Origin: Fremontodendron californicum
Lineage: Eukaryota; Streptophyta; Magnoliopsida; Malvales; Malvaceae
Length of the DNA stretch: 64,000 nt
Assembly: GCA_030761205.1 (NCBI GenBank)
Contig: JAULJL010000001.1
Coordinates: forward strand, 34,915,145-34,979,144
Direction of reading: 5' to 3'
Both the position numbers and the translations under genes were made by a program. Below, one piece after another: positions 22,391-33,055 of this stretch (positions are counted from its first letter, which is position 1; each line of letters starts with the position of its first letter). The notes under the pieces are model-generated. The model worked only from the letters and a program-made list of their open reading frames with translations. It was not told the origin of the DNA and searched no databases.

Positions 22391-25300
22391 CTATGTGGAG
22401 GTGTTCGCCATCCCGGCGATCAAACAACATATTTCAAACTTTTCTCTTGGTAAGGCTTTAGTCAACATATCAGCACCATTATCATCAGTATGAATTTTCT
22501 CAAGTTCTAACAATTTAGCATCGAGAACATCTCGTATCCAATGATACCTTACATCGATATGTTTAGACCTAGCATGAAAGGTTGAATTCTTACCAAGATG
22601 AATAGCGCTCTGGCTATCACAAAATAAAACATACCTCTCTTGGGTAAAGCCAAGTTCTTGCATAAATCTCTTCATCCAAAGCAACTCCTTGCACGCTTCG
22701 GTCACTGCAATGAACTCTGACTCTGTAGTGGACAATGCAACACATTTTTGCAATCTGTATTGCCAAGCCACAGCTCCCCCTGCAGAAGTAATTAAGTAAC
22801 CCGAAGTGGACTTTCTGGAGTCAATGTCTCCAGCCATATCAGAATCTGTATAACCAACTAAAACAGGTTTCTCATTGCCGAAGCAAAGTTTCAAGTTGGA
22901 AGTACCCCGAAGATATCTCATAATCCACTTCACTGCATTCCAATGCTCTCTGCCTGGATTAGAAAGAAACCGACTGACGGTACCAACAGAATGAGCTAAG
23001 TCAGGTCTTGTGCATACCATTGCATACATCAAACTACCCACGGCTGAAGCATAAGGAACCTTCTGCATGTCTTCCTTCTCTTCTCTTGTGGAAGGACTCT
23101 GCTTGACACTCAATCTAAAGTGTGTAGCAAGAGGAGTGCTCACCACTTTAGCTTTATCCATACTAAACCTTTGAAGTACTTTTTCAATGTACTTCTCTTG
23201 TGATAACCACAATTTCTTGGCATTTCTATCACGTGTGATCCTTATGCCAAGAATTTGCTTTGCTGGCCCCAAGTCCTTCATCGCAAAGGATTTACTCAAC
23301 TCTTGCTTCAACATATTAATCTTAGAAGCATTACGACCAACAATAAGCATATCATCAACATAGAGCAACAAAATAATAAAATCATCACCAGAGAATTTCT
23401 TGACAAAAACACAATGATCAGAAGTAGTCTTCTTGTAGCCATGCTCCCCCATAACAGACTCAAACTTCTTGTACCATTGTCTCGGAGCTTGCTTCAACCC
23501 ATACAAGCTCTTCTTTAATTTACACACATAGTCCTCTTTTCCTTGTGCAATGAAACCTTCTGGTTGCTCCATGTAAAGCTCTTCTTCTAAATCACCATGA
23601 AGAAAAGCAGTTTTCACATCCATTTGCTCGACTTCCAAGTCATAATAGGATGCCAAACTCAATATAGATCTGATAGAGGACATTTTTACAACTGGAGAGA
23701 ATATTTCCTCAAAATCAATCCCCTTTTTCTGACTGAAACCCTTGACGACCAATCTAGCTTTGTATCGTGGAGTTGAAGAATTCTCTTCTTGCTTCAACCT
23801 GTAAACCCACCGATTTTTCAAAGCTCTTTTACCCTTAGGCAATTTCACCAGCTCAAACGTATGGTTGTCATGTAAAGATTTAAGCTCATCTTTCATAGCA
23901 TCAACCCACTGATCTTTGCATTCACTCTCCATAGCCTCTTCATAACACTCCGGTTCTTCCCCATCAGTTAAAAGAACATACTGATCAGAAGAATACCTCA
24001 CAGAAGGCTGTCGATCTCTAGTAGACCTCCGAAGTGGAACTGCTGGTGGAGATATAGGTCCTTGGTGTTGATCATTCACAACACTATCCATGGGAGCATC
24101 AAAATCACCCATACCCTGCTGGTCATCATGGACATCTTCTTGCATGCCATCCTCAACTAGATTTGGCGGAGGGATTAGAGGAATTGGATCCATGGCGGTC
24201 AAGTCATCACTATTCTGTGGATCGGTTTTCTCCGCCTTGTCAATGTCATCAATGGTCTGATCCTCAATGAAAACAACATCTCTGCTTCTAACAAGCTTCT
24301 TTTCAACTGGGTCATATAACCTGTACCCAAATTCATCTTGACCATAACCAACAAAGATACATTGACGAGTCTTGGCATCTAACTTTGACCTCTCATCCTT
24401 TGGAACATGTACAAAAGCCTTGCAACCGAACACACGCAGGTGATCATATGACATATCCTTACCAAACCAAACTTTGTCTGGAACATCACCTTGCAAAGGA
24501 ACACTTGGAGACAAATTAATCACATGTGCCACTGTATACAAAGCTTCACCCCAAAAAGATCTAGGTAACTTTGCATCTGAAAGCAAACATCTGACTCTCT
24601 CAATCAATGTTCTGTTCATTCTTTCGGCTAAACCATTCAACTGTGGTGTCTTAGGAGGTGTCTTTTGATGCCTGATTCCCTGTGCACGAAAATAATCATC
24701 AAATGGTCCACTATATTCGCCGCCGTTATCAGAACGGATGCACTTCAACTTCTTCCCAGTTTGCCTTTCAACTGAAGCCTGAAACTGTTTGAACACATCA
24801 AGCACTTGGTCTTTTGTTTTCAAAGTATAGACCCAAAGTTTTCTTGAATGGTCATCAATAAAAGTCACGAAATAAAGTGCACCACCATACGACCTTACTT
24901 TCAAAGGACCACAAACATCGGAATGTACCAACTCTAGCAAATCTGATTTTCTTGAAGGAGGATGACTCTTAAATGAAACTCTTCTTTGTTTTCCAGCCAA
25001 ACAATGAGCACAATTCTTCAGTGTAGCATTCTTCAACCCAGAAAGTTGATTCTTCTTGGCCAGACAATTAAGCCCCTTTTCACTCATGTGACTAAGCCGT
25101 TTATGCCATAGCACAGTTGAACTATCATTTTCCGTCACATTAACAATGCCTCTGGAAATTGAAGATTGCATCAAATATAAATTTGAACACTTCTTTCCTC
25201 GAGCCACAACGAGTGAGCCTCTAGTCAATTTCCACTGACCATCACTGAAGGTGTTACAAAATCCCTCATCATCTAGCTTTCCCGCTGAAATCAAATTCAA

Positions 25301-26380
25301 ACGGATATCCGGTGCATGTCTGACATTTTTTAGCGTCAACTTTGTTCCATTGTTAGTTTCCAAACAGACATCTCCCATGCCAACAACATGTGCTAAGCCA
25401 TCATTACCCATCTTCAATACCCCAAAATTACCAGGCGTATAAGATGTGAAGAATTCCTTCCTAGACGTGACATGAAGTGAAGCACCAGTGTCTATTACCC
25501 AACTTGTCTCGTCGCATGCTAAGTTGATCACATTCTCATCACAAGTAACCAACAGATCATCAGAGGTAGCAGTAGTAACACGATCATTATTTCCATGATC
25601 CCTCTTCTCTTGTTTATCACTACCACCTTTGTTCTCTTTCCTCCACTTGTAGCAATATTTCTTGATATGGCCCATCTTGCCACAATAATGGCACTCAACA
25701 TTTTTAAATCTTGATCTTGACTTGCTTCGGCTTTTATCTCTACCCGTTTCATTTTTGCTCCTACTTCTCCCCCTATTTTCAGTAACTAGAACCTCAGACT
25801 GTGATGAAGAACCCTGAGACTTTCTTCTCACTTCTTCATTCAAAACACCATTCTTGGCAAGTTCCAAAGTTACTACACCATTAGGAGCAGAATTAATAAG
25901 TGAAACCCGAAATGTTTCCCAAGAATCCGGTAGAGTAGCAAGCAACCAAAGCCCTACTACTTCATCCTCAAATTTGATGCCCATACCAATTAACTGATTC
26001 ATAACTCCTTGAAACTCATTCAAGTGATCAGCCACAGTTGTTCCTTCTTTATACTTCAGTTCCATCATCTTTTTAAGCATGAACAACTTGTTATTGCCAG
26101 ACTTTAAAGCATACAAGTTTTCAAGCTTGTTCCACAATGTGCGTGCATGTGTCTCTTGATCAATGTGATTGTAAACATTTTCCTCAACAAATTGGCGAAT
26201 AAAAGCACACACCTGTTGATTCTCAAATTCCCATTCCTCATCACTTTTAGATTCGGGTTTTTGAGTAGCAAAGACAGGAAGATGCAAAGACTTCACAAAT
26301 AACAGGTCTTTCATTTTATTCTGCCACAATTGATAATTTGTGCCATTCAAAACAATCATTCTACTTGTGCCAGCCTCCAT
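22391..26380 (-). CDS. Copia Gag-Pol polyprotein (intact, 1329 codons)
   Basis: A single uninterrupted frame. Numbering from the ATG at 26380: Gag from the start with the UBN2-type region (LNGTNYQLW), zinc knuckle CHYCGKMGHIKKYC at about 230-243, aspartic protease motif WVIDTGASLHV at about 294-304, integrase HHCC region (LWHKRLSHM to CAHC) at about 424-460, integrase core D488, D551 and E586 (35 residues between the last two, the D,D35,E spacing), reverse transcriptase with LLYVDDMLIV at about 1005-1014, and RNase H with YTDSDMAGD at about 1177. The order Gag-PR-IN-RT-RH is that of Ty1/copia. In-frame codons upstream of 26380 lack an ATG, so this ATG, followed by EAGTSRM, is the start. No stop or frameshift is seen. 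Confidence 0.95.
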   Translation of the reverse strand: MEAGTSRMIVLNGTNYQLWQNKMKDLLFVKSLHLPVFATQKPESKSDEEWEFENQQVCAFIRQFVEENVYNHIDQETHARTLWNKLENLYALKSGNNKLFMLKKMMELKYKEGTTVADHLNEFQGVMNQLIGMGIKFEDEVVGLWLLATLPDSWETFRVSLINSAPNGVVTLELAKNGVLNEEVRRKSQGSSSQSEVLVTENRGRSRSKNETGRDKSRSKSRSRFKNVECHYCGKMGHIKKYCYKWRKENKGGSDKQEKRDHGNNDRVTTATSDDLLVTCDENVINLACDETSWVIDTGASLHVTSRKEFFTSYTPGNFGVLKMGNDGLAHVVGMGDVCLETNNGTKLTLKNVRHAPDIRLNLISAGKLDDEGFCNTFSDGQWKLTRGSLVVARGKKCSNLYLMQSSISRGIVNVTENDSSTVLWHKRLSHMSEKGLNCLAKKNQLSGLKNATLKNCAHCLAGKQRRVSFKSHPPSRKSDLLELVHSDVCGPLKVRSYGGALYFVTFIDDHSRKLWVYTLKTKDQVLDVFKQFQASVERQTGKKLKCIRSDNGGEYSGPFDDYFRAQGIRHQKTPPKTPQLNGLAERMNRTLIERVRCLLSDAKLPRSFWGEALYTVAHVINLSPSVPLQGDVPDKVWFGKDMSYDHLRVFGCKAFVHVPKDERSKLDAKTRQCIFVGYGQDEFGYRLYDPVEKKLVRSRDVVFIEDQTIDDIDKAEKTDPQNSDDLTAMDPIPLIPPPNLVEDGMQEDVHDDQQGMGDFDAPMDSVVNDQHQGPISPPAVPLRRSTRDRQPSVRYSSDQYVLLTDGEEPECYEEAMESECKDQWVDAMKDELKSLHDNHTFELVKLPKGKRALKNRWVYRLKQEENSSTPRYKARLVVKGFSQKKGIDFEEIFSPVVKMSSIRSILSLASYYDLEVEQMDVKTAFLHGDLEEELYMEQPEGFIAQGKEDYVCKLKKSLYGLKQAPRQWYKKFESVMGEHGYKKTTSDHCVFVKKFSGDDFIILLLYVDDMLIVGRNASKINMLKQELSKSFAMKDLGPAKQILGIRITRDRNAKKLWLSQEKYIEKVLQRFSMDKAKVVSTPLATHFRLSVKQSPSTREEKEDMQKVPYASAVGSLMYAMVCTRPDLAHSVGTVSRFLSNPGREHWNAVKWIMRYLRGTSNLKLCFGNEKPVLVGYTDSDMAGDIDSRKSTSGYLITSAGGAVAWQYRLQKCVALSTTESEFIAVTEACKELLWMKRFMQELGFTQERYVLFCDSQSAIHLGKNSTFHARSKHIDVRYHWIRDVLDAKLLELEKIHTDDNGADMLTKALPREKFEICCLIAGMANTST

Positions 26381-26403
26381 AATTACACAACAACACAATC
26401 AAA

Positions 26404-26415
26404 GCTCTGATACCA
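26404..26415 (-). promoter_or_regulatory. Primer binding site (initiator Met tRNA) of the copia element
   Basis: On the minus strand TGGTATCAGAGC lies three bases inside the 5' LTR. It is complementary to the 3' end of initiator methionine tRNA, the usual primer for plant copia elements. Confidence 0.92.
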
Positions 26416-26418
26416 GTG

Positions 26419-27112
26419 TGATGGGCAGAAACCGAACTTACCGAAAAATCGGGAAAACACAACCGGTAGTTCTTTCTCTCCCAATTAACAGGATCTGTAA
26501 ATATGGTACTAAATTGCACAAGATATATATATATATATTCCAGCAACACAAATTCAACCAAGGATAATCACCAACAACCAATCACACGAGACACACAATT
26601 TTTACGTGGAAAACCCCTTTAAATCAAAGGGTAAAAACCACGGGACTTAAGAGTCCAGTCAAAATCTCCACTATAATGAGAGTGTGTTTACAATATCACA
26701 ATAATTCAGCTAACATAATGAGTACACAACTCTAACTTAGCTATCAACAAGTGATATTAAAATCAAAGAGAGAAAGTTGAGAAATCACCCCAAAAACGTG
26801 ACTACTATTCGGACACAAAACAGTACTTTATAGTGTTCAGATGGAAATTCTCACCGTACACAATCAGCATCTACGTATCCTATAGCCACTGCCAGAAAAT
26901 CAAGAAGATCGGACCACGGATGAACCTCCGATCGACAACTTGATCAAAACTGTGCAACTCACTCTTTTTTCTCTCTTCTCTGCCGCCTCCCTCTTTCTAT
27001 TTTTTCTTTTGCTACTGACTCTCACATTTCAGCCAAATACAAAACCCTCAAATTAAAAGGGCTAAGGGCAGAATGGGTATTTCCTCCACATAGGAGGGAC
27101 CCATGCCCAACA
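26419..27112 (-). repeat. 5' LTR of the copia element
   Basis: 694 bp, differing from the other LTR by one base (C for T near 26879) and one TA dinucleotide. Confidence 0.95.
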
Positions 27113-27117
27113 CAACT

Positions 27118-28118
27118 AGCTAGCTGGATAATCCTGCATATATATGAGCATAATCTCACTAATGGCATGTTTTGATATTATTTATAATACTTACTTGGTT
27201 AGTCGGTTTCTCTTTGCTGCTTGATGGCAAATCACTCAATTATGCTTCGGATCCTACTTTATATTTGTTGAGGTGTTTTTGGATTGTAGTTGGAGAGTTT
27301 GGAAGAATTATAAAAGAGGAGATTAGCAAGATTTGTCAAGCACAAAAAACAGTAAAAAAGGTGTCCGAATTAAAATTTCAGGACACGTTTTGATATTTAA
27401 TCAAGTCAATAAAGATTCGATAGAGGAAAATGAGACAAAAAATAATAAAGGCAGTGGAATGTTATAAAATATGATTTTAGCGTTTTGATTGTGTTCTTAT
27501 CTCGTATCTTTTATATCTTGAATTTGTATAGTTGAGGTTTTTCCAAAATAAGGTATTTATAAATCTTTATTCCCAAAATAAAACACTTTTACTTTTATTT
27601 CTCAAAATAGAATATTTTTTGCCATGTAAGCATTTAATTGCCAAGTCACTTATCTCTCTAACCTTTTTTCTTTATTTTTCCTTCAATTTTTTTCTCTTTT
27701 TCATCGGCCATTCCTTTGCTCAACAACAACCAATCTGATTTGAGACTACCATTAAAAGGAATGGAATATTTTCGGTTTCTAATTTGAAATTACCAATTTG
27801 ATTTGCATATATTTTTTTTTTCCAGTTTTTGCTATAGTTATTTGAATTTGGTATTTGAAATTTTGGCAAATACGATCACATGAAATTGGTATTTGAATTT
27901 TTAATTTAGTTTTTACTCAGAAAAAAAATAGTAGGATCATGTTGAAACAAGAGTTGATCTTTTTTGTACACAGCTTGAAAATAATGCATGTTGACTGGAA
28001 TATATCATTGATCCTATAGGGTTTATCTACTTTCTTTAATATGCCTATTTCTTGGGTGAACTTGACTTTATTTATCATTCGTTAGTAGACATCCCATCTT
28101 TTCTCAAACTTCTTGCAG
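27118..28118. other. Intergenic DNA, no recognised gene
   Basis: AT-rich sequence with a few short open frames, none resembling a known protein. It ends with a good 3' splice-site sequence (TTCTTGCAG, to 28118) before the orphan AHL exon. Confidence 0.4.
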
Positions 28119-28280
28119 GATCGTTTTGAGATATTGTCCTTGTCGGATTCATTCATGCCCAATGACACTGGAGGAACAAGAAGCAGATCTGGTGGGATGA
28201 GTGTTTCATTAGCAAGTCCATATGGATGTGTAGTAGGTGGTGGAGTTGCTAGTTTCCTAGTAGCTGTTAGCCCTGTGCAA
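28119..28280 (+). pseudogene. Orphan exon of an AHL (AT-hook, PPC/DUF296 domain) gene
   Basis: 54 codons encode the middle to end of a PPC domain: DRFEILSLSDSF, then GGTRSRSGGMSVSLASP and VVGGGVASFLVAVSPVQ. AHL proteins bind AT-rich DNA through AT-hooks, and the PPC domain mediates their assembly. The exon is framed by TTCTTGCAG before and GTTTGG after, in phase 0 at both ends, where intron-containing AHL genes, as I recall, have exon borders. No AT-hook or other PPC exon was found within several kb. Changes at expected glycines (SLSDSF, SPYGC) add to the view that it is non-functional. An alternative is one exon of a gene with very long introns. Confidence 0.7.
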
Positions 28281-29185
28281 GTTTGGCTTCTGTTTTTCAA
28301 TGCCACCACTTCCATGTATTTCTTCTCTCTATCTCCCTTTGTTGTTTTCTCCTCTTTTTACACTGATTCATTCCTCTGCTTGCTATAGTTACGGATTAAG
28401 AGGGCAAAGAAGCAACTGAGAAAAGAAAGAAATGATGAACGGAAAGAGGAAAAAAAAAAAAAAAAAACAAAGGTCAGGGGAGAAGTCAAAAGCTGATTAC
28501 AGGGTGATTAATTGCCTACTTGGCAAAAAATAACTTATTTTAAAAAATAAAAATAAAAGTACATTGTTTTGAGAATAAAGATTTTTAAGTACCATATTTT
28601 AGGAAAAAACTCCTGTATAGTTAGCAATGATTGAAATTGTTTTTCTGATCTATGAGTCCTGTCTATTTGACTGTTGAATCTATTTTTCAACCTCCGACCC
28701 AATTGAGTAATGGGCAGCACAATTCACAATATTAAGGGTACCATATTATTTTCATGATCTTCATTTCACAATGCATTCTTTTCTAGTGGCATTCTGACTT
28801 TTATGCCAGCTAGCTAGGTAAACAATCTGACACTAACCAATCGCTCTACTATTAGTTTTTTCTTCTTCTTTAGAGATTTCTTAACTTTTTTGATTGGTAA
28901 AAAGCAAAGGGTCAAACTTCGATCTACCAAGAACCTAATCAAGCTATTGCGGATAGCAAATTACAAGAGCTCATTTGAATTCTTTGTTAATTGGCTGTTA
29001 AATGTTTGTGAAAATAAATGAGCATTTATATATATCATGGGAAAAATAAGAAGACATTTCCAATATTCCTTTTACAATCTTTTAGAATAACTATTCCAAT
29101 AACAAGTCTATAATGACAATTGACAGGTTAAAATTATGTTTAATCTTATTCAAATTGGTATATCTAAAAACTTTCATGGTCGATA
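28281..29185. other. Intergenic DNA, no recognised gene
   Basis: AT-rich sequence with a poly(A)-like run at 28450-28468. No coding similarity, RNA gene or clear repeat structure was recognised. Confidence 0.4.
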
Positions 29186-29302
29186 TATTTAATAATTTTT
29201 TTTTTTTGGTATAAAAGAGATTGTAACTTAAAAATAAAAGAAAAATTTGTAAATGTTAGAAATCAAATATCTCAGACTTGCTGAATGTTACTTTTTAAGA
29301 GT
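29186..29302 (-). mobile_element. Partial SINE, probably split by element A
   Basis: On the minus strand this matches the 3' half of the SINE at 17259-17407 (TTTTATACCAAAAAA tail, the CAGACTTGCTGAAT block against CAAACTTGCTAGAAT). The match stops at 29302, exactly where the LTR of element A begins. The missing 5' half, with the A and B boxes, may continue on the far side of element A. Confidence 0.45.
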
Positions 29303-31940
29303 TGTAACACCCTAATTTTGTCTGGGTAATACTCAGGTTAAACCCGAAATTTATTTTTCCTTTTATTTAGTTTTTATTTTTTTATTTATTTACTTATTTA
29401 TTTTTGGGCCTGGACCCAAGGCCCGTTTGGGCCTGCTCGCCTAGCAGGCCCACCCACCCAAGCAGGCAGCCAGGCCACCAGGCCTGCTGCCTGGCCCAAC
29501 AAGGCCTGCAGGCCCAATCCCAAACCCTAGCCCTGGCAACCACCAGGCAGCCACCCCCCTGTCAGGAAGCCACCCACAGGCAGCCACTCCCCCTGCCAAG
29601 CAACACCCTTCCCCAGGCAACCACCCCACACACGCCACCCCAAAACAGCCCCTGCCTGCTAGCCCTTCCCCCACACGCCACCCTAGCCATCCCCAACCCT
29701 TGCTGCCAGGCAACCAACACCCACAAGCAACCTTTTCCATAGCCCCCTTGGCAGCCCTAAATCCTGGAAAAGATTGGTCTTAAAGAGGAGATCCATCCAC
29801 ACAAAGCAAAAAAAAGGGGGGAGATAAAAAAAAAACCCACTAAAACCTCTACACTCTCACCATTGAACCCACAGCCACCCACTATCGAACCTACAACAAC
29901 CCACCATTGAACTCACATCAACCCACCACACACCCCAACATCAGCAAAAGAAAAAAAAACCACATCAACAAAAAAAAACCAAAAACACAAAAAAAAATTC
30001 GAAAAAACAAAAAAGGGTTTTGATTTTTCGAGGCTAGATCTACTCGGATCAAGCCCGATTCAGGGAAAGCTAAGGGGATATTCGGGTAGAGGAGGGCGCG
30101 ATGAGTTTTTTGGGCCCACTCGTAGCCGAAAAACTCACCGGAGCACGGCGGCTCACTGCAGTCCGTGATAGAGCCACCACCGAAATCTGGGAAACTTGAA
30201 GATTCTAGTGGCTTTGTGAAAAATATGAGAGAGAAGGAGAGAGAGAGAAAGAGCATAAGAAAATTTAAAAAAAATTTGGGTTTTATAGGGGTGCAAAACG
30301 CACCGTTTGGATTAGTGGGGGGATCTGCGCGGGTTACCAGATCCAGATTCGAAACCCGCATAGCCGACTTGGTTCAGGCAAAAAAAAAAAAAGAAGAAGT
30401 AAAAAGGAAGACCAGACCAGACCCGACCTGTGCCCAATCGCCGATCCGACCAGCGCCTTCTACACCAAGCCAGACCCGAACAGCTCCCGCTGGTCCGACC
30501 CGCGCGCCTCCACCAACCCAGACCCAGGCCCAGTAGTCCACCTTGTTCCCTCTTTAAGAATTGGGTCAAGCCCAAAGTTTGTTTTGGGTATATTCCCTTT
30601 TATACCTTTGTGTTATTATTTTGATTTATGTATTTATTTATTTTTATTATTGTTAAAGGTATTAGGAATTTATTTTCCAAATTTTTTTTCAAAAAAATAA
30701 AAAAACTACTTTTTTTATTTTATTTTATGAAAGTTAAAAAAAAAGAGATATATATAAAAAAAAAACTATTCCATTTTCAAGGGTCTTGAACTAAAATGTC
30801 TATTTCAAAAAATATAGATATCTCAAAAAAAGGAATTTATTCAAAAAAAATATATATCAAATTTTGTTAAGGATGTTCTGAGTAAACAAGACATTTTTGT
30901 CAAAAGTATCGGAATGCCAAAGCATTTTTTATTTATTTTTATATACGAATGTTTTTATTAGCGTTAATATAGGCATTTGTTTTTGCGTCATGCATACTTG
31001 TACGAAAAAAAATTAAAAAAATAGAATAAAAAGAAAGAAAGGGGTGAATAAGGATTTACCAACGACGGAATTCGAAGGATGTCATAGTGATGATTCCTAA
31101 GATATCCCGAGGTGAGAGAATTTCATTAAATATCACCACGAGTGGTGGGAGTATTTAGCGATATGCTCGATACAAAAAGTTCATTTTCATTTCGAAAATG
31201 GAAATAATTAAAATAAAAAATGAATACAAAATGAACGTTTACGTGCTTGACATTTTGCCATACTCGTGTTTTTTTTTAAACATTATGCTTCGTATGTTTA
31301 ATCGTGTAATTATGTATTTAATCACATGTCTTACATGTTTAATTGTGTGCATCCCGTGTTTAAATATCCGCATCATACACATTCAAAAAAATGGACGTAA
31401 ATTGGAGACGACGAAATTCGAAAGATGTCACAGTATTGATTCTTAAAATATCTTGAGATGAGAGGATCTCGTTAAATACCACCAAGAGTGTTGGGAATAT
31501 TTAATGAGTGTTCTCGATAAAATATTCGTGTTCGCTTTCATTTAAAAAAAATAATAACAATTCCTTTTAAAAAATAATAATAATAAACATGTTTTGGAAA
31601 AGAAATAAAAAAAGAAATAATTTTAAATACCGCTGCTGAGTCCATTAAATCGAGGCTTATGATAACACATGATTAATTGATATCGTTTTTTAATGGGCGT
31701 CGTGGGGGTGCTAATACCTTCCCCATGCGTAACTGTACTCCCAAACCCATCATGATTTTCTCTGGTTTTCAACCGCAGACTTCAAAATTATCTTTTAAAA
31801 AGGTTTTAATTAATTTTAAAATTCTTTTTCAAAGATATATTTTCTTAGGTGGCCAATCACACCTAACCAAAAAAAAGGATTGGTGGCGACTCCCATATCT
31901 GTTTTAAAAATTGTCTAGCGGTCGAAAAACCGTTATGACA
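29303..31940 (+). repeat. 5' LTR of element A (2638 bp)
   Basis: It begins TGTAACACCCTAATTTTG and ends CCGTTATGACA, directly before the primer site. It holds a GC-rich, strongly C-biased segment at about 29404-29760 (repeated GGCCTG and GCAGCCA words) and an internal duplication at 31062-31521. The last ~150 bp (GGCCAATCACACCTAACC, GATTGGTGGCGACTCC) resemble the end of the LTR of element B, so the two elements are related. Confidence 0.82.
31062..31521. repeat. Direct duplication within LTR A (two ~112-bp copies)
   Basis: The blocks ACGAAATTCGAAAGATGTCA, ATATCTTGAGATGAGAG and GTTAAATACCACCA, or close variants, occur at 31062-31173 and again at 31408-31521. The copies have diverged considerably. 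Confidence 0.6.
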
Positions 31941-31943
31941 GCT

Positions 31944-31961
31944 TGGCGACTCCACTAGGGA
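31944..31961 (+). promoter_or_regulatory. Primer binding site of element A (tRNA-Arg type)
   Basis: TGGCGACTCCACTAGGGA follows the LTR by three bases. Ogre elements are known to use the 3' end of a tRNA-Arg, and this matches that class of primer site. Element B has the same site with two changes. Confidence 0.75.
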
Positions 31962-32349
31962 CGTTTGAGAGTCAAGCCACAAATTAATCATGTGTTATCT
32001 TAAAATCTCGATTCAATGGATTTAATTGGTCTTTCATTTTAATTCTCTTATTTTTGATTTTCTTTATTTATTTATTTATTAATTTATTATTATTATTATT
32101 ATTATTCTTTTTATTTTTATTTTGCTTGCATTTATGTCTTGATATTTGTTAATTCTTTATTCATGTTTTTATTATGTCCTTTATTTATTATTATTTTTTT
32201 ATAAATGTTATTGATTCTAATAATTACGAGATGTTTAGAATAAGGGGTCGTAAACAAATAGTCAAAGGTTTGTTTGTTCCTTCTCACACACAAACACGTG
32301 CATTTCATACATAAGCTCTAGACCCGAGCTATATCCCTTTAGAAAAAAG

Positions 32350-32465
32350 TAAAATACCTACGCTCTCGTAAGGTAATAACCTCCGCATGGGCTAGCGAAA
32401 TGCTTTTAGAGAAAGAAAGTACATACGCTCTCGTGAGATAATAATCTCCGTATAGGCTAGCGAAA
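32350..32465 (+). promoter_or_regulatory. Paired leader hairpins of element A
   Basis: Two copies of a ~70-bp leader unit each contain CTCTCGT, then a small hairpin, then a CATGGGCTAGCGAAA-like tail. The hairpins are AGGT-aata-ACCT (32371-32382) and GAGAT-aata-ATCTC (32435-32448). The stems differ in sequence but remain paired. Element B has the same arrangement. The role is unknown; it lies between the primer site and ORF1, where retroelement packaging or dimerisation signals often are. Confidence 0.5.
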
Positions 32466-33055
32466 AATATCTCGCTCGTATTGAACCTTTTCTGTTGGAA
32501 GCCTATAATGGGTAAGGATCGGGGTGCCTTGCTAGCCTTCGCGGGCGACAGTGAGGAACAATTTGAGGACCTTTAGATTATGAATCTGAACCTCATGTTA
32601 GAAAGCTATAAGAAACCCGCCCTAAATAGAGCCTTTCCTATCCGATATCTAGAAAGTCACCTGAAATTAAGACACATGAAGGAACGCCTCTTACCTTCTA
32701 CTACTTTTGTTTAATTTCGAACCACAAAGTGGGTAACGACATGAACGTCTTAAATGCCTGCATCGGTTTATTTCGCGACCTTTAGGGTGAACGAACACCC
32801 GAACTAGGTCCTTTGTAGGTAAGGACCGAATTTTTCTTCCTAAAAAAGTGTTTTTTTTTTCAAAATAATTGTTATTTTATGTAATTAAATAATGACGAAT
32901 TCTTTAATTTATTTATTTGACTTTTAAACCCTCTCATGTGTCAATATACTAATGAATTTTCCTCTTATGTTGTTCTACATAATTTACATTGGCATCATAT
33001 AGCATTCCACAACTAGGTATTAGTCTCAAAGTATCTTTCAGCAGGTAAATTTCTC

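Larger units (their letters stand above)
21679..27112 (-). mobile_element. Complete, young Ty1/copia LTR retrotransposon
   Basis: The 5434-bp element is flanked by CAACT target duplications (21674-21678 and 27113-27117). It has 696- and 694-bp LTRs that begin TGATGGGC and end CCCAACA, a primer site for initiator-Met tRNA, a polypurine tract and one intact gag-pol frame. The LTRs differ by one substitution (near 22139 against 26879) and one TA dinucleotide in a microsatellite. The protein resembles the Tork/Tnt1 group of copia elements. Everything needed for transposition appears intact, so this could still be active. Confidence 0.95.

Noticed and set aside
22391..26398. Starting the copia polyprotein six codons earlier at 26398
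   Set aside because: The codon there is TTG on the minus strand, not ATG. The first ATG, at 26380, is followed by the usual Gag N terminus.
29404..29742. Proline-rich protein gene in the GC island of LTR A (open in both directions)
   Set aside because: It lies inside an LTR and its composition is low-complexity; long frames arise from the lack of AT-rich stops.
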